Position numbers and translations under genes: made by a program. A DNA stretch of 28,778 nucleotides from 2011-GWA2-47-8b sp964361325 (GTDB lineage Bacteria; Patescibacteriota; Minisyncoccia; UBA6257; WO2-44-18). This document shows, piece after piece, positions 6,749 to 13,794 of this stretch; within the stretch, counting starts at the first letter, position 1, and the number at the start of each line of letters is the position of its first letter. A model generated the notes under the pieces. The model was not told where the DNA came from. It ran no database searches and was given only the letters and a program-made list of their open reading frames with translations. Location of the stretch: the NCBI GenBank assembly GCA_964361325.1, contig CAYHZT010000004.1:1-28778 (forward strand). Direction: 5' to 3'.

Positions 6749-7699
6749 TTAACAAGTTGAGGGTTTATATTCTGGCTCTGCTTCGCTTACTGCGCATCCG
6801 CCTCCTCCGCGCTGTTCCTGCGGTTGCGTTACCTGCGCGGCGATTCGCGCGTATCCTGACGCGCTGGAATAATTAATGCCCAAAACTTCTTGCGGGTTAA
6901 CGTCTTCCCATTTAATTCCCTTGCCGTGCATATATGCCGCTATTGTAGCATACGCGTCGGGGAACCAATAAGAATTAACCGCCAGAGCCGTTTTCCACAT
7001 ATCTTGTTCGCTTACACCCTGTGAAGCCATCAGTTCTAAAAGTCCGAGCATAGCCATTCCGTGATTGCAGTCTGGGAAATGAGTTGAATTGTCGCAACAC
7101 GGCCTATATATGCCTCGCGATACTTTATCAACAAGTTTTTGTTGTTCCGGCGTAAGCGTAAAAAATACATGGCGGCTGTAATGATCCATAGGACTCCCTT
7201 CAGCGATTATCCATCCGCCCGTGGAAGCAAAATTTTGCGCTCCGCCGTATTTTGGATTTGCCATCTCACCTGATTCAAGTACGGGATTCTTATTCGCGAG
7301 CCCGAGCGCCCAAAACAGATTCAATAGATATCCGGCATTCTCATTAGTAATTTTGAGCTTGCCATTATCTTGGCCAAAGAGCAGGTTTTTATATTCTTCA
7401 GTAAAAGCGTCTCTTTGGTCATATATTGCCATAAATTGATTAGCGTCAATCGCGCCCGCACTGACGAGTTTTGAGCCAAGATCGCCCCAACGAACAGGCA
7501 AAATGACTCCTTGAGAAGGCAAAACTTTTTCTTCTATTTCTGACGTTTGTGCCGACAATAAATTGGCCGTTCCTTCGGTATTGGCGATTTTTAACTTTGC
7601 CGAATATACCAACGCTCCGGCAATAATAATTGCCGAAATCAAAACGCTTACCGAAAAAAAACGATCTTTTTTTATTTCAGGTTTTAGTTCTTGATCCAT
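6749..7699 (-). CDS. Membrane-anchored protein with CC...CxHGM motif, function unknown
   Basis: I do not recognise a named family. The 316-residue protein has an N-terminal membrane anchor at about 14-34 and an extracytoplasmic region. The striking part is the motif at residues 198-217: C201-C202, H207, C211, H213, M215 and M217. These are all potential soft-metal or thiol-redox ligands. The tail is Gly/Cys-rich (GGGGCAVSE) and ends in Cys. It sits 7 nt before the copper ATPase and downstream of CcdA-like and CxxC membrane proteins, so a copper-binding or thiol-redox role outside the membrane is a reasonable inference. No enzyme fold is evident. Confidence 0.75.
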   Translation of the reverse strand: MDQELKPEIKKDRFFSVSVLISAIIIAGALVYSAKLKIANTEGTANLLSAQTSEIEEKVLPSQGVILPVRWGDLGSKLVSAGAIDANQFMAIYDQRDAFTEEYKNLLFGQDNGKLKITNENAGYLLNLFWALGLANKNPVLESGEMANPKYGGAQNFASTGGWIIAEGSPMDHYSRHVFFTLTPEQQKLVDKVSRGIYRPCCDNSTHFPDCNHGMAMLGLLELMASQGVSEQDMWKTALAVNSYWFPDAYATIAAYMHGKGIKWEDVNPQEVLGINYSSASGYARIAAQVTQPQEQRGGGGCAVSEAEPEYKPSTC

Positions 7700-7730
7700 A
7701 ATAATATTAATTTTTTAATGTTTGGTTATT

Positions 7731-8192
7731 TCAACAGCATTGTTTCATTTTTTCTTCGAGCTCGCTGACTCTTTTACTTGATGGCCCACTTTTGTCGCCG
7801 GACGATTTCAGAAATATCAATGCAAGAATTACAAGAATAAAAATCATAACTCCAAACGTCAGCCACCATGAATAGACTAAACTGTAAGCCGCCACAAATC
7901 CCAAAGGAATAAACAAAACTTTCCAAAGTAATGACAAATTATTGTTTGGTAGCCGCTTATCAATCTGATAAGCGATGCCAACAACCGAGCCGCCTAAGAG
8001 CATCGCAAGAATAACGACATCAATTGGGTAGCCGAGTAATTTCAGAACAAGCATCCAGAGCCAAGTGCCGGAAACGCCGGCGCAAATGGGGCAGACCGGA
8101 AACGGCCTGCCCGGCCAGGGTAAAATTTTTCTGACACCCCACACAAGCCCGGTAATTGCCGCGATTGATATTGTTGTGATGATGATAAACAT
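7731..8192 (-). CDS. Small membrane protein with CxxC, function unknown
   Basis: This 153-residue protein has about four membrane segments. A CPIC motif (C34, C37) lies just after the first segment, and two terminal cysteines close the protein after a short coiled, charged tail (VSELEEKMKQCC). It follows the CcdA-like gene by one nucleotide, indicating co-translation. The CxxC suggests a thiol-redox partner or metal binding. I do not recognise a family. Confidence 0.75.
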   Translation of the reverse strand: MFIIITTISIAAITGLVWGVRKILPWPGRPFPVCPICAGVSGTWLWMLVLKLLGYPIDVVILAMLLGGSVVGIAYQIDKRLPNNNLSLLWKVLFIPLGFVAAYSLVYSWWLTFGVMIFILVILALIFLKSSGDKSGPSSKRVSELEEKMKQCC

Positions 8193-8193
8193 A

Positions 8194-8976
8194 CTAGAAA
8201 AAGAAAATAAGAATTCCTAAGATAACCATAGCTATACCTCCACCAAGACGCATTATTTTATTTTCTTGCCGTTGCCATGCCCTCACTTTTTCCAATAACG
8301 CGTGATTGCTGGCGATAAGCAGAAGAATAACAAGCGGAAGAATGAATATCAGGTTATAGAGCAATAAGTATCCCAATCCCTTCGCGTACGTTGACATATC
8401 GTGAAGAAGTCCCAACACCATTAAATATGGCCCGCCGGTGCAGGGGAATTCACAAAGCCCCACCAACCCTCCGAGAATAATAGCTGTTGGTATTGATGCT
8501 TTTTCCATAAGTTCGGCCATCTTACGATGCGCTGCCTGCGGAATACGCAACTTAATTGGAAAGGCAGGGAAGAATTCATTAATTACATTAATGAAACCTA
8601 ACGCAATAAGTAACGAAGCCCCAATTTTAGCCATAAAGTGCGGCGTGTTGAAAATATGCAGAGTTTGGAATATACCAAGGCCAATTAGTACATACACAAT
8701 GAATATGCCGAGAATATAAGCACCTCCTATTTTCAATATACTTGAGCGAAACTTTCCGATACTGAAAAGGAAAGCAATCGTCAGGAGTAAAATTGAGAAC
8801 GCGCACGGATTTATACTGTCAATAAGAGCTGAAACGCCGACAAGCGGCAGAAGCCATTTTCCACCATCGCTTAGATTCCAAAGCGCTGTCGTGCCAACAT
8901 TTCCAATCTTGAAAAACAATACCGAAGCGGTCAGTAAAACGCCGATGGAAATTAGAATTACAAGTTTTTTATTCAT
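8194..8976 (-). CDS. CcdA/DsbD-like transmembrane thiol-disulfide transporter
   Basis: CcdA-family proteins move reducing equivalents from cytoplasmic thioredoxin across the membrane. The 260-residue protein has an N-terminal signal-anchor and six or so further membrane segments. Family motifs are NPCAF (56-60, C58) and CEFPCTGG (C175, C179), at positions corresponding to the paired redox cysteines in the two halves of the fold. The second site carries two cysteines. Neighbours (DUF1573 protein, CxxC membrane protein, copper ATPase) point to extracytoplasmic thiol or copper handling rather than cytochrome c maturation, for which no other genes are seen. Confidence 0.85.
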   Translation of the reverse strand: MNKKLVILISIGVLLTASVLFFKIGNVGTTALWNLSDGGKWLLPLVGVSALIDSINPCAFSILLLTIAFLFSIGKFRSSILKIGGAYILGIFIVYVLIGLGIFQTLHIFNTPHFMAKIGASLLIALGFINVINEFFPAFPIKLRIPQAAHRKMAELMEKASIPTAIILGGLVGLCEFPCTGGPYLMVLGLLHDMSTYAKGLGYLLLYNLIFILPLVILLLIASNHALLEKVRAWQRQENKIMRLGGGIAMVILGILIFFF

Positions 8977-8982
8977 GATGAT

Positions 8983-9474
8983 TTACGGAGTGACCATAGC
9001 GGAAAACTGCAGTTCGAGCGGTTGTCCCGCGTTGTTTTCTATTGTTACAACTCTTTGAATCGTGCCCACTCCAGCAGGACCGTGAGCCGCGGGATCAAAC
9101 ACAACCTCAACAACTGCCTCCTCGTTCGGATCAAGAGATTTGTTAATTCTTGGAACTGCCGTATGTCCGGGCATACCGAAAGGGCCATACTGTTTTCCGT
9201 CTATTGTCAGCGATGCGATCGTGCACATACATGACGTGTACATTTTATCTATAACAACTGGGTCGGGGTCAGTATTTTTAATTTTGAAGTTATGACTGAC
9301 GTTTCCGGCGGCCATTGATATTGAGCCAAAATCAAAACTAAGCTCCTCCGCGCTTAGCGTTCCGCTGGAGTTTGAAACTAAAGATGCTGTATTTCCATTC
9401 TGCGAAGGGCGCGCGATCCAGATGACGCCGCCGACGGCAACGATTGTGACTATGCCAATAATTATTTTATTCAT
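8983..9474 (-). CDS. DUF1573 domain protein, membrane-anchored
   Basis: This 163-residue protein has a hydrophobic anchor at about 3-21. It also has a single immunoglobulin-like DUF1573 domain (about 42-162) with the hallmark TSCMC (C82, C84). The middle and end of the domain read VVEVVFDPAAH and VVTIENNAGQPLEL. DUF1573 proteins are extracytoplasmic and of unsettled function. The paired Cys-x-Cys may bind metal or form a disulfide. It is the first gene of the five-gene - strand set ending in the copper ATPase, 6 nt before the CcdA-like gene. Confidence 0.85.
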   Translation of the reverse strand: MNKIIIGIVTIVAVGGVIWIARPSQNGNTASLVSNSSGTLSAEELSFDFGSISMAAGNVSHNFKIKNTDPDPVVIDKMYTSCMCTIASLTIDGKQYGPFGMPGHTAVPRINKSLDPNEEAVVEVVFDPAAHGPAGVGTIQRVVTIENNAGQPLELQFSAMVTP

Positions 9475-9510
9475 TTGATTAATTAGTAGTTAATTGGTTA
9501 ATAAATTACG

Positions 9511-9539
9511 AAAATAAAATATCTCTGCGAATAGAGATA
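9511..9539 (-). terminator. Possible second terminator (AT-rich hairpin)
   Basis: Read on the - strand, TATCTCT and AGAGATA (9539-9533 and 9526-9520) form a perfect 7-bp stem with a 6-nt loop, followed by TTTTATTTT. It lies between the 134-residue gene and the DUF1573 gene. It could instead be an operator for the downstream cluster. Confidence 0.4.
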
Positions 9540-9550
9540 AGGAATGCGCG

Positions 9551-9572
9551 ATATAAAAGCCAAAAAATTGGC
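9551..9572 (-). terminator. Rho-independent terminator after the 134-residue gene
   Basis: On the - strand, GCCAA-TTTT-TTGGC is followed by TTTTATAT. It lies 17 nt past the stop codon of the gene at 9589-9993, which makes that gene its own transcription unit. Confidence 0.55.
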
Positions 9573-9588
9573 GTCTTATACCGGCAGT

Positions 9589-9993
9589 TTAGAAAATAGC
9601 GGGGCTATTTTCGTGAAGCGCGAGCCAGCTAATAAGCTGTTGTTGAAATAAACGTTTTGAAAAATAACGTGACGTGACTAAAGGAGTGGGCGAAGAATTA
9701 ATCCGCAATTTCCAAATGACGCCCAGACCGGCAACCAGCGCGAATAGAACAAGTAATAGCGATATCGCGCCAAGGCTTTTTTGAAACGCGGCAGTTGAAA
9801 AGATACGAAAAGCATTAAGATGAAAAGCGAGAATAAAAAGAGGGCTTCCTTCTTTTGGGCAATCAGCTCCTTGAGCGGCCGCGGCAACGCAACTCGCGAT
9901 ATTATGTTCGGCATTGTGGCTCATAGTAAACACGCTAAAACCGGCAATTCCGATAAAGCTGAAAATGAGGAATATCGCAAGCGCAATCTTCAT
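9589..9993 (-). CDS. Small membrane protein, function unknown
   Basis: This 134-residue protein has an N-terminal membrane segment (about 3-22) and a second at about 75-96. Between them a loop contains MSHNAEHN and two cysteines (ASC...ADC) that could form a disulfide or bind metal. The C-terminus is amphipathic and ends WLALHENSPAIF. I do not recognise a family. It precedes the copper/thiol cluster on the same strand but has its own promoter and terminator, so functional linkage is only suggested. Confidence 0.7.
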   Translation of the reverse strand: MKIALAIFLIFSFIGIAGFSVFTMSHNAEHNIASCVAAAAQGADCPKEGSPLFILAFHLNAFRIFSTAAFQKSLGAISLLLVLFALVAGLGVIWKLRINSSPTPLVTSRYFSKRLFQQQLISWLALHENSPAIF

Positions 9994-10002
9994 AGTTCTT
10001 TT

Positions 10003-10031
10003 ATTATATCCAATAAAAACAAAAAAGCCAA
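10003..10031 (-). promoter_or_regulatory. Promoter of the 134-residue membrane protein gene
   Basis: On the - strand, TTGGCT (10031-10026), a 17-nt spacer and TATAAT (10008-10003) stand 9 nt before ATG 9993. The predicted mRNA is leaderless. Confidence 0.65.
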
Positions 10032-10046
10032 GCTAAAAACCGTTGC

Positions 10047-10111
10047 TGCGGGACAGGGAATCGAACCTCAATTTGATGGTTCAGAGCTAGACGTCCTACT
10101 TCACCCCGCCA
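10047..10111 (-). pseudogene. Degenerate tRNA-Gln copy
   Basis: The sequence closely follows the adjacent tRNA-Gln(CUG): the T arm GGTTCGATTCC, the 3' strand TCCCGCA and the loop CTCTGAA are retained. The D arm has lost several bases, and the anticodon stem TCTAG/CCATC pairs at only two of five positions. It lies about 20 nt from the intact copy in the same orientation, so a tandem duplication followed by decay is the simplest reading. Confidence 0.7.
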
Positions 10112-10131
10112 AATTTAGTTTCCGGGCAAAG

Positions 10132-10202
10132 CTGCGGGACAAGGAATCGAACCTCGATTTTCTGGTTCAGAGCCAGACGTCCTACCATTAGACGATCCCG
10201 CA
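10132..10202 (-). tRNA. tRNA-Gln (anticodon CUG)
   Basis: On the - strand the acceptor strands TGCGGGA and TCCCGCA pair fully. The anticodon stem TCTGG/CCAGA encloses CTCTGAA, giving anticodon CUG. The T arm is GAGGTTCGATTCCTT. Discriminator G is at 10132, and CCA is not encoded. Immediate flanks GCAAAGC (10126-10132) and GCTTTGC (10203-10209) are complementary and could extend the acceptor stem in the precursor. Confidence 0.93.
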
Positions 10203-10272
10203 GCTTTGCTAAGAAGCTTCTTTAAGGCATTTGTAAGTAAATATTGCCCGATTTTTAACAAATTTACAATCC

Positions 10273-10281
10273 TGTTATAAT
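10273..10281 (+). promoter_or_regulatory. Extended -10 promoter of superoxide dismutase
   Basis: TGTTATAAT (TG-N-TATAAT) ends 7 nt before ATG 10289. No consensus -35 is seen at 17 nt. The geometry predicts a leaderless mRNA. Confidence 0.55.
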
Positions 10282-10288
10282 TGGAATA

Positions 10289-10906
10289 ATGAGAAAAGAT
10301 TTTCAACCGGAAAAGAATAAATTTAACAAAGACTTAGATGGCCTGACTCTTAAGATGCTTCAGGAGCATTTTAAGCTGTATGAGGGCTATGTTAAAAAAA
10401 CCAACGAAATCCAAACCAAGCTGGAAGCAGCCGATAAATCGGAAGCGAACGGCGTTTTTAGTTTTATTGGCGAGTTAAAGCGCCAAGAAACTTTTGCCGT
10501 CAACGGAATGAAACTTCATGAAGTTTATTTTGGCCACCTTGGCTCTTCGACAGGCTCAGGGCAAGTCGGCAAACCGGAAGGGGAGTTAGTCAAAATGATT
10601 GAACGGGATTTTGACTCTCTGGAGAATTGGAAGGTTGATATGATCGCCACCGGCTTAAGTGCCCGCGGATGGGCCGTGCTCGCTTTTGACTTCAAAGACA
10701 ATCGTTTGCACAACTACGGATCCGACGCCCACAATATCGGCGCGGTTTGGGCAGCTATGCCGGTCATAGTCCTGGATGTTTATGAGCATGCCTATTTTAT
10801 AGACTATGGCGTGAATCGCAAGGATTACATCAATTCTTTTTTCGCCAATTTAGATTGGGATTTTGCCAATAAAATCGTAAAAGATTTTGATTTAAACAAA
10901 CGCTAG
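10289..10906 (+). CDS. Fe/Mn superoxide dismutase with a repeat-encoded insertion
   Basis: The enzyme converts superoxide to oxygen and hydrogen peroxide. The 205-residue protein has all four metal ligands of the Fe/Mn family: H27 (LQEHFKLYEGY), H77 (GMKLHEVYFGHLG), D163 and H167 (LDVYEHAYFIDYG). Whether it uses Fe or Mn cannot be decided here. Residues 86-93 (SSTGSGQV) interrupt the usual LGG-GKPSGEL region and are encoded by a 24-nt palindromic repeat. No signal peptide is present, so it is cytoplasmic. Its stop codon overlaps that of convergent fmt in a shared CTAG (10903-10906). Confidence 0.93.
   Translation: MRKDFQPEKNKFNKDLDGLTLKMLQEHFKLYEGYVKKTNEIQTKLEAADKSEANGVFSFIGELKRQETFAVNGMKLHEVYFGHLGSSTGSGQVGKPEGELVKMIERDFDSLENWKVDMIATGLSARGWAVLAFDFKDNRLHNYGSDAHNIGAVWAAMPVIVLDVYEHAYFIDYGVNRKDYINSFFANLDWDFANKIVKDFDLNKR
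10544..10567 (+). repeat. In-frame palindromic repeat inside superoxide dismutase
   Basis: The 24-nt segment encodes residues 86-93. It contains CTTCGACAGGCTC (10545-10557), whose reverse complement GAGCCTGTCGAAG recurs exactly at 28685-28697. Removing it restores a normal superoxide dismutase loop. Confidence 0.65.
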
Positions 10907-11739
10907 ACAGACTTTGGCTTCCCGCCCGCTTCTTGTATTTTTGTAATTTTAAGTTTGCCGTCTTTGAGTTCCGCCGCTAAAATTTTTACTCGTTTTCCAT
11001 CCCGAATCGCGTAAACTCCCGGTTCGGGGTTTAAGGCTCGGACCTTTCTTTCAACTAAGATTGGGTCATCTTTTTCTAAATCAACAAGGCCGTCTTCGGT
11101 GACAAATTTTTTCGTATAAGTCGCTTCTGTTTCGTTTTGCGTCTGCGGCTTTAGTTCGCCTTTCACGAATTTCGGCAAAGTTTCTACGAGTAAGTCCGCC
11201 GATAACCTAGCTAGGCTCGTCAATAAGTTTGAAAATTGGAAATTAGAAATTGGAAATTCCAATTCTCGTTGCGCGAGTATTTGCCCGTGGTCCACTTTTT
11301 CGTCCGTTAAAAAAAGGGTGGTTCCCGTTTCTTTTTCGCCGTTTAATATGACGGATTGGATCGGCGTGGCGCCCCGGTACTTTGGCAACAGCGAAGGATG
11401 AGCGCCGATAAACTTGGCAGGCAAAGTATCTAAAACATCTTTAGAAATTATCTTGTTATAAGCCGCCACAATCGCGAAGTCAACGCCGCCAAGTTTATCA
11501 ATTTCCAATTTCCAATTTTTAATTTCTAATTTTTCCGGCTGCCAGATTATTATTTTGTCCTTAATTCCTGATTCCAGATTCATAATTAGCGCTTTTACGG
11601 GCGGGGGTGTGATAATTTTTTTTCTGCCGACCGGGCGGTCGGGATTGCATACAACCAACGCCGGCGACATATCCGCGACTATCAACTTCTCTAAAATAAT
11701 CGCCGCGAATTCGGGAGTGCCAAAGAAAATGTATTTCAT
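10903..11739 (-). CDS. fmt: Methionyl-tRNA formyltransferase
   Basis: The enzyme formylates initiator Met-tRNA using 10-formyl-THF. The 278-residue protein starts MKYIFFGTPEFAA and has NPDRPVGRKK, the signature HPSLLPKYRGATPIQ and DHGQIL. The catalytic Asn-x-His of E. coli (N106, H108) reads Gly-Ala-His here (KFIGAHPS), while the Asp of DHGQ corresponds to D144. The C-terminal tRNA-binding domain is shortened and stops at GGKPKSV. Two AT-rich repeat tracts (11228-11268 and 11499-11534) are translated as part of the protein (PISNFQFSN and KLEIKNWKLEI). It is the last gene of the def-fmt operon, 21 nt after def. Confidence 0.93.
   Translation of the reverse strand: MKYIFFGTPEFAAIILEKLIVADMSPALVVCNPDRPVGRKKIITPPPVKALIMNLESGIKDKIIIWQPEKLEIKNWKLEIDKLGGVDFAIVAAYNKIISKDVLDTLPAKFIGAHPSLLPKYRGATPIQSVILNGEKETGTTLFLTDEKVDHGQILAQRELEFPISNFQFSNLLTSLARLSADLLVETLPKFVKGELKPQTQNETEATYTKKFVTEDGLVDLEKDDPILVERKVRALNPEPGVYAIRDGKRVKILAAELKDGKLKITKIQEAGGKPKSV
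11228..11268. repeat. AT-rich repeat tract within fmt (copy 1)
   Basis: Iterated GAAATT/GGAAATT units (GAAAATTGGAAATTAGAAAT and onward). The tract is inverted relative to the copy at 11499-11534 and translated in frame. Confidence 0.5.
11499..11534. repeat. AT-rich repeat tract within fmt (copy 2)
   Basis: Iterated AATTTCC/AATTTCT units, the complement of the copy-1 motif. A related GAAATTAGATATTAG stretch lies at about 11750-11775 across the def stop codon. Confidence 0.5.
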
Positions 11740-11760
11740 AGTTGGTTTAGAAATTAGATA

Positions 11761-12237
11761 TTAGGACTTAGAAATTGCGGAAAGTTTTTTGGTTCTATCA
11801 ATAAAAAGCTTTCCGTCTAGGTGGTCCAACTCGTGTTGAAAAACCCTAGCCAGCAAACCCCAGGCTTTAATTTTAATCGGCTTGTCGTTAATATCGCGGC
11901 CTTTTAACGTTACTCTTTCGGGCCTTTCAACCGAACCGTAAATCCCCGGAACGCTTAAGCATCCTTCTTCTATTTGTAAGATTGCGCTGGAGAATTGAAC
12001 AATTTCCGGATTAAAAACCGCGTAAAATTTATTTTCCACCCGGGCAACGAAAACTTTCATATCCAAACCTATCTGATTCGCGCTTAATCCAATACCTTCA
12101 GCTTCCTGCATTGATTTGCGCATTCTTTGGACTAAATCCTTGATGTCCTTTTTTGAAAAAATTTTAAAATTAAATAGAGCCACCGGATGACGCAAGAACT
12201 TCTCATCTTTTTTGTTTTGAATTGTTACGATTTTCAT
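11761..12237 (-). CDS. def: Peptide deformylase
   Basis: The enzyme removes the formyl group from nascent polypeptides, reversing at the protein level what Fmt does on tRNA. The 158-residue protein has all three family motifs: GIGLSANQ (48-55), EGCLSVPG (91-98, metal ligand C93) and QHELDHLDG (134-142, ligands H135 and H139, catalytic E136). The usual second residue of GIGLAA is Ser here. Its start overlaps the stop of the 87-residue gene by 4 nt, and fmt follows, giving the classical def-fmt pairing. Length is near normal. Confidence 0.95.
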   Translation of the reverse strand: MKIVTIQNKKDEKFLRHPVALFNFKIFSKKDIKDLVQRMRKSMQEAEGIGLSANQIGLDMKVFVARVENKFYAVFNPEIVQFSSAILQIEEGCLSVPGIYGSVERPERVTLKGRDINDKPIKIKAWGLLARVFQHELDHLDGKLFIDRTKKLSAISKS

Positions 12238-12497
12238 TTTCCTTTAAGCACTTTCATAAAGTATGCCCCTTTATTCTGCACTTCTTTTCTTTCGGCCACC
12301 GATTTTGCTAATTCCAACAACTTACCCTCTCCGTGTTTCTTTACCAACCTCATATAGAGCGATTTATGGCTCCAGTCACCTAAGATATTAGCAATTTCCA
12401 GGCCCGTCAACTGATATGAAGTATAAGCCCGAGTTTTCTTCGCGCGTTTTTTTAATTCTTCAAAGTAGTTTTCACCGGAGCCAAATAATAGTTTCAT
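12234..12497 (-). CDS. Small conserved-looking protein upstream of def, function unknown
   Basis: This 87-residue soluble, basic, mostly helical protein (pI clearly high from Lys content) has no motif I can name. The C-terminal part NKGAYFMKVLKG recalls the ends of some replication or DnaD-like DNA-binding domains, a weak similarity. It is the first gene of the def-fmt operon and overlaps def by ATGA, so it is probably translationally coupled. It has a recognisable promoter just upstream. Confidence 0.7.
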   Translation of the reverse strand: MKLLFGSGENYFEELKKRAKKTRAYTSYQLTGLEIANILGDWSHKSLYMRLVKKHGEGKLLELAKSVAERKEVQNKGAYFMKVLKGK

Positions 12498-12507
12498 CTG
12501 CTATTTC

Positions 12508-12537
12508 ATTATATTTGATTTGGGATAATAATTGTAA
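12508..12537 (-). promoter_or_regulatory. Promoter of the 87-residue gene-def-fmt operon
   Basis: On the - strand, TTACAA (12537-12532), an 18-nt spacer and TATAAT (12513-12508) stand 10 nt before ATG 12497. It occupies almost the same DNA as the oppositely oriented ctpA promoter. Confidence 0.55.
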
Positions 12538-12543
12538 TATATT
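12515..12543 (+). promoter_or_regulatory. Promoter of the CtpA-type protease gene
   Basis: TTGATT (12515-12520), a 17-nt spacer and TATATT (12538-12543) stand 12 nt before ATG 12556. The predicted leader is at most about 6 nt. It overlaps the divergent def-operon promoter, so the two may compete for polymerase. Confidence 0.5.
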
Positions 12544-12555
12544 AGACTGAAGAAA

Positions 12556-13785
12556 ATGAAACTGTTGCGAGGTTTAAGCCTTAAAACGCTAATAATTATG
12601 ATTGTGGCCGCTGCCGTAGTTACGGGCGGTTCTCTTTATATCGGGTTTCGGGCCGGACAACGATATCCTCAGGTTATAACAGTCAAAAATTTAACCAATA
12701 TTGACGATCAAAATGTTAAAGCAGATTTTGGCGTGTTTTGGCAAACGTGGGAAAAATTAAAAGAAGATCATATAAACGGCGACACCGTACCCGATCAGGA
12801 TCTTGTTTATGGAGCAGTCACCGGTTTAGTTGACGCGCTAAAGGACCCTTACACGGTATTTTTCCCGCCCGCGGAAGCCAAAAAGTTTGAGGAAGATGTT
12901 AAGGGCAGTTTTGGAGGTATCGGAGCCGAAATTGGCATTCGCGATGATCAATTGGTAGTCATCGCGCCTCTTAAGGGTTCTCCCGCGGAAAAAGCCGGGC
13001 TTTTACCAAAGGACAAAATTCTAAAAATTGATAATACTTTCACCGATGGCATAAAAGTTAATGATGCCGTCACGATTATTCGCGGCGAAATCGGCACAAC
13101 AGTCACTCTTACTATTTTGCGCAATGGGTGGGAGGCTGTTAAAGAATTTAAGATAGTCAGAGATGAAATTCGCGTCCCAACGCTTGATTGGGATATAAAA
13201 GAGGGGAATATACTTCATTTAAAACTTTACGCTTTTAATGAAAGCTCAGAGCAATTATTCTATGATGCGGTGGCTGGCGGCTTGAAACAAGGCGCCAAGG
13301 GAATGGTTCTGGATTTACGCAACAATCCCGGCGGTTATTTGGAAGTCGCGGTTAATCTTGCCGGCTGGTTTTTGAAGCATAATCTTGTCGTAGTGTCTGA
13401 AAAATTCCGCGCGGGCGATGACGTTGTTTTTCGCGCAAACGGTAACGAAGCTTTGAAAGATTTTCCGGTGGTTGTTCTGGTCAATGGCGGTTCGGCTTCG
13501 GCCGCTGAAATTTTGGCTGGCGCGCTTAGGGATCAGCGCAATATAAAACTAGTAGGTGAAAATACTTTTGGTAAAGGAACCGTTCAAGAATTACAAACAC
13601 TTAGCGATAATTCCAGTTTAAAAATCACTATTGCCAAGTGGCTCTTGCCGAGCGGACAAGCTATTGAAAAAAATGGGTTGAAGCCGGATTTTGAAGTAAA
13701 ACTTACCGAAGAAGACGCCAAAGCGGATAATGACCCTCAACTTAAAAAAGCTTTTGAAGTTCTTAAACCTCAGCTAGTTAAATAA
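12556..13785 (+). CDS. S41 family C-terminal processing peptidase (CtpA-like)
   Basis: A membrane-anchored serine protease that trims or degrades extracytoplasmic proteins from their C-termini. The 409-residue protein has an anchor at about 10-30 and a PDZ domain at about 100-185 (GIGAEIG, SPAEKAGLLPKDKILKID). The S41 catalytic domain follows. By spacing to E. coli Tsp (Ser-Lys separation of 25), the catalytic pair is S315 in GGSASAAEI and K340 in TFGKGTVQ. DLRNNPGG is also conserved. rplI follows 9 nt after the stop, suggesting read-through transcription. Confidence 0.93.
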   Translation: MKLLRGLSLKTLIIMIVAAAVVTGGSLYIGFRAGQRYPQVITVKNLTNIDDQNVKADFGVFWQTWEKLKEDHINGDTVPDQDLVYGAVTGLVDALKDPYTVFFPPAEAKKFEEDVKGSFGGIGAEIGIRDDQLVVIAPLKGSPAEKAGLLPKDKILKIDNTFTDGIKVNDAVTIIRGEIGTTVTLTILRNGWEAVKEFKIVRDEIRVPTLDWDIKEGNILHLKLYAFNESSEQLFYDAVAGGLKQGAKGMVLDLRNNPGGYLEVAVNLAGWFLKHNLVVVSEKFRAGDDVVFRANGNEALKDFPVVVLVNGGSASAAEILAGALRDQRNIKLVGENTFGKGTVQELQTLSDNSSLKITIAKWLLPSGQAIEKNGLKPDFEVKLTEEDAKADNDPQLKKAFEVLKPQLVK

Positions 13786-13794
13786 AATTAGCCA

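Noticed and set aside
6780..6850. Further copy of the TCCGCC palindrome in the 316-residue gene
   Set aside because: CATCCGCCTCCTCCGCG has no GGCGGA partner arm at 5-nt distance, so it is only GC-rich coding sequence for GGGG.
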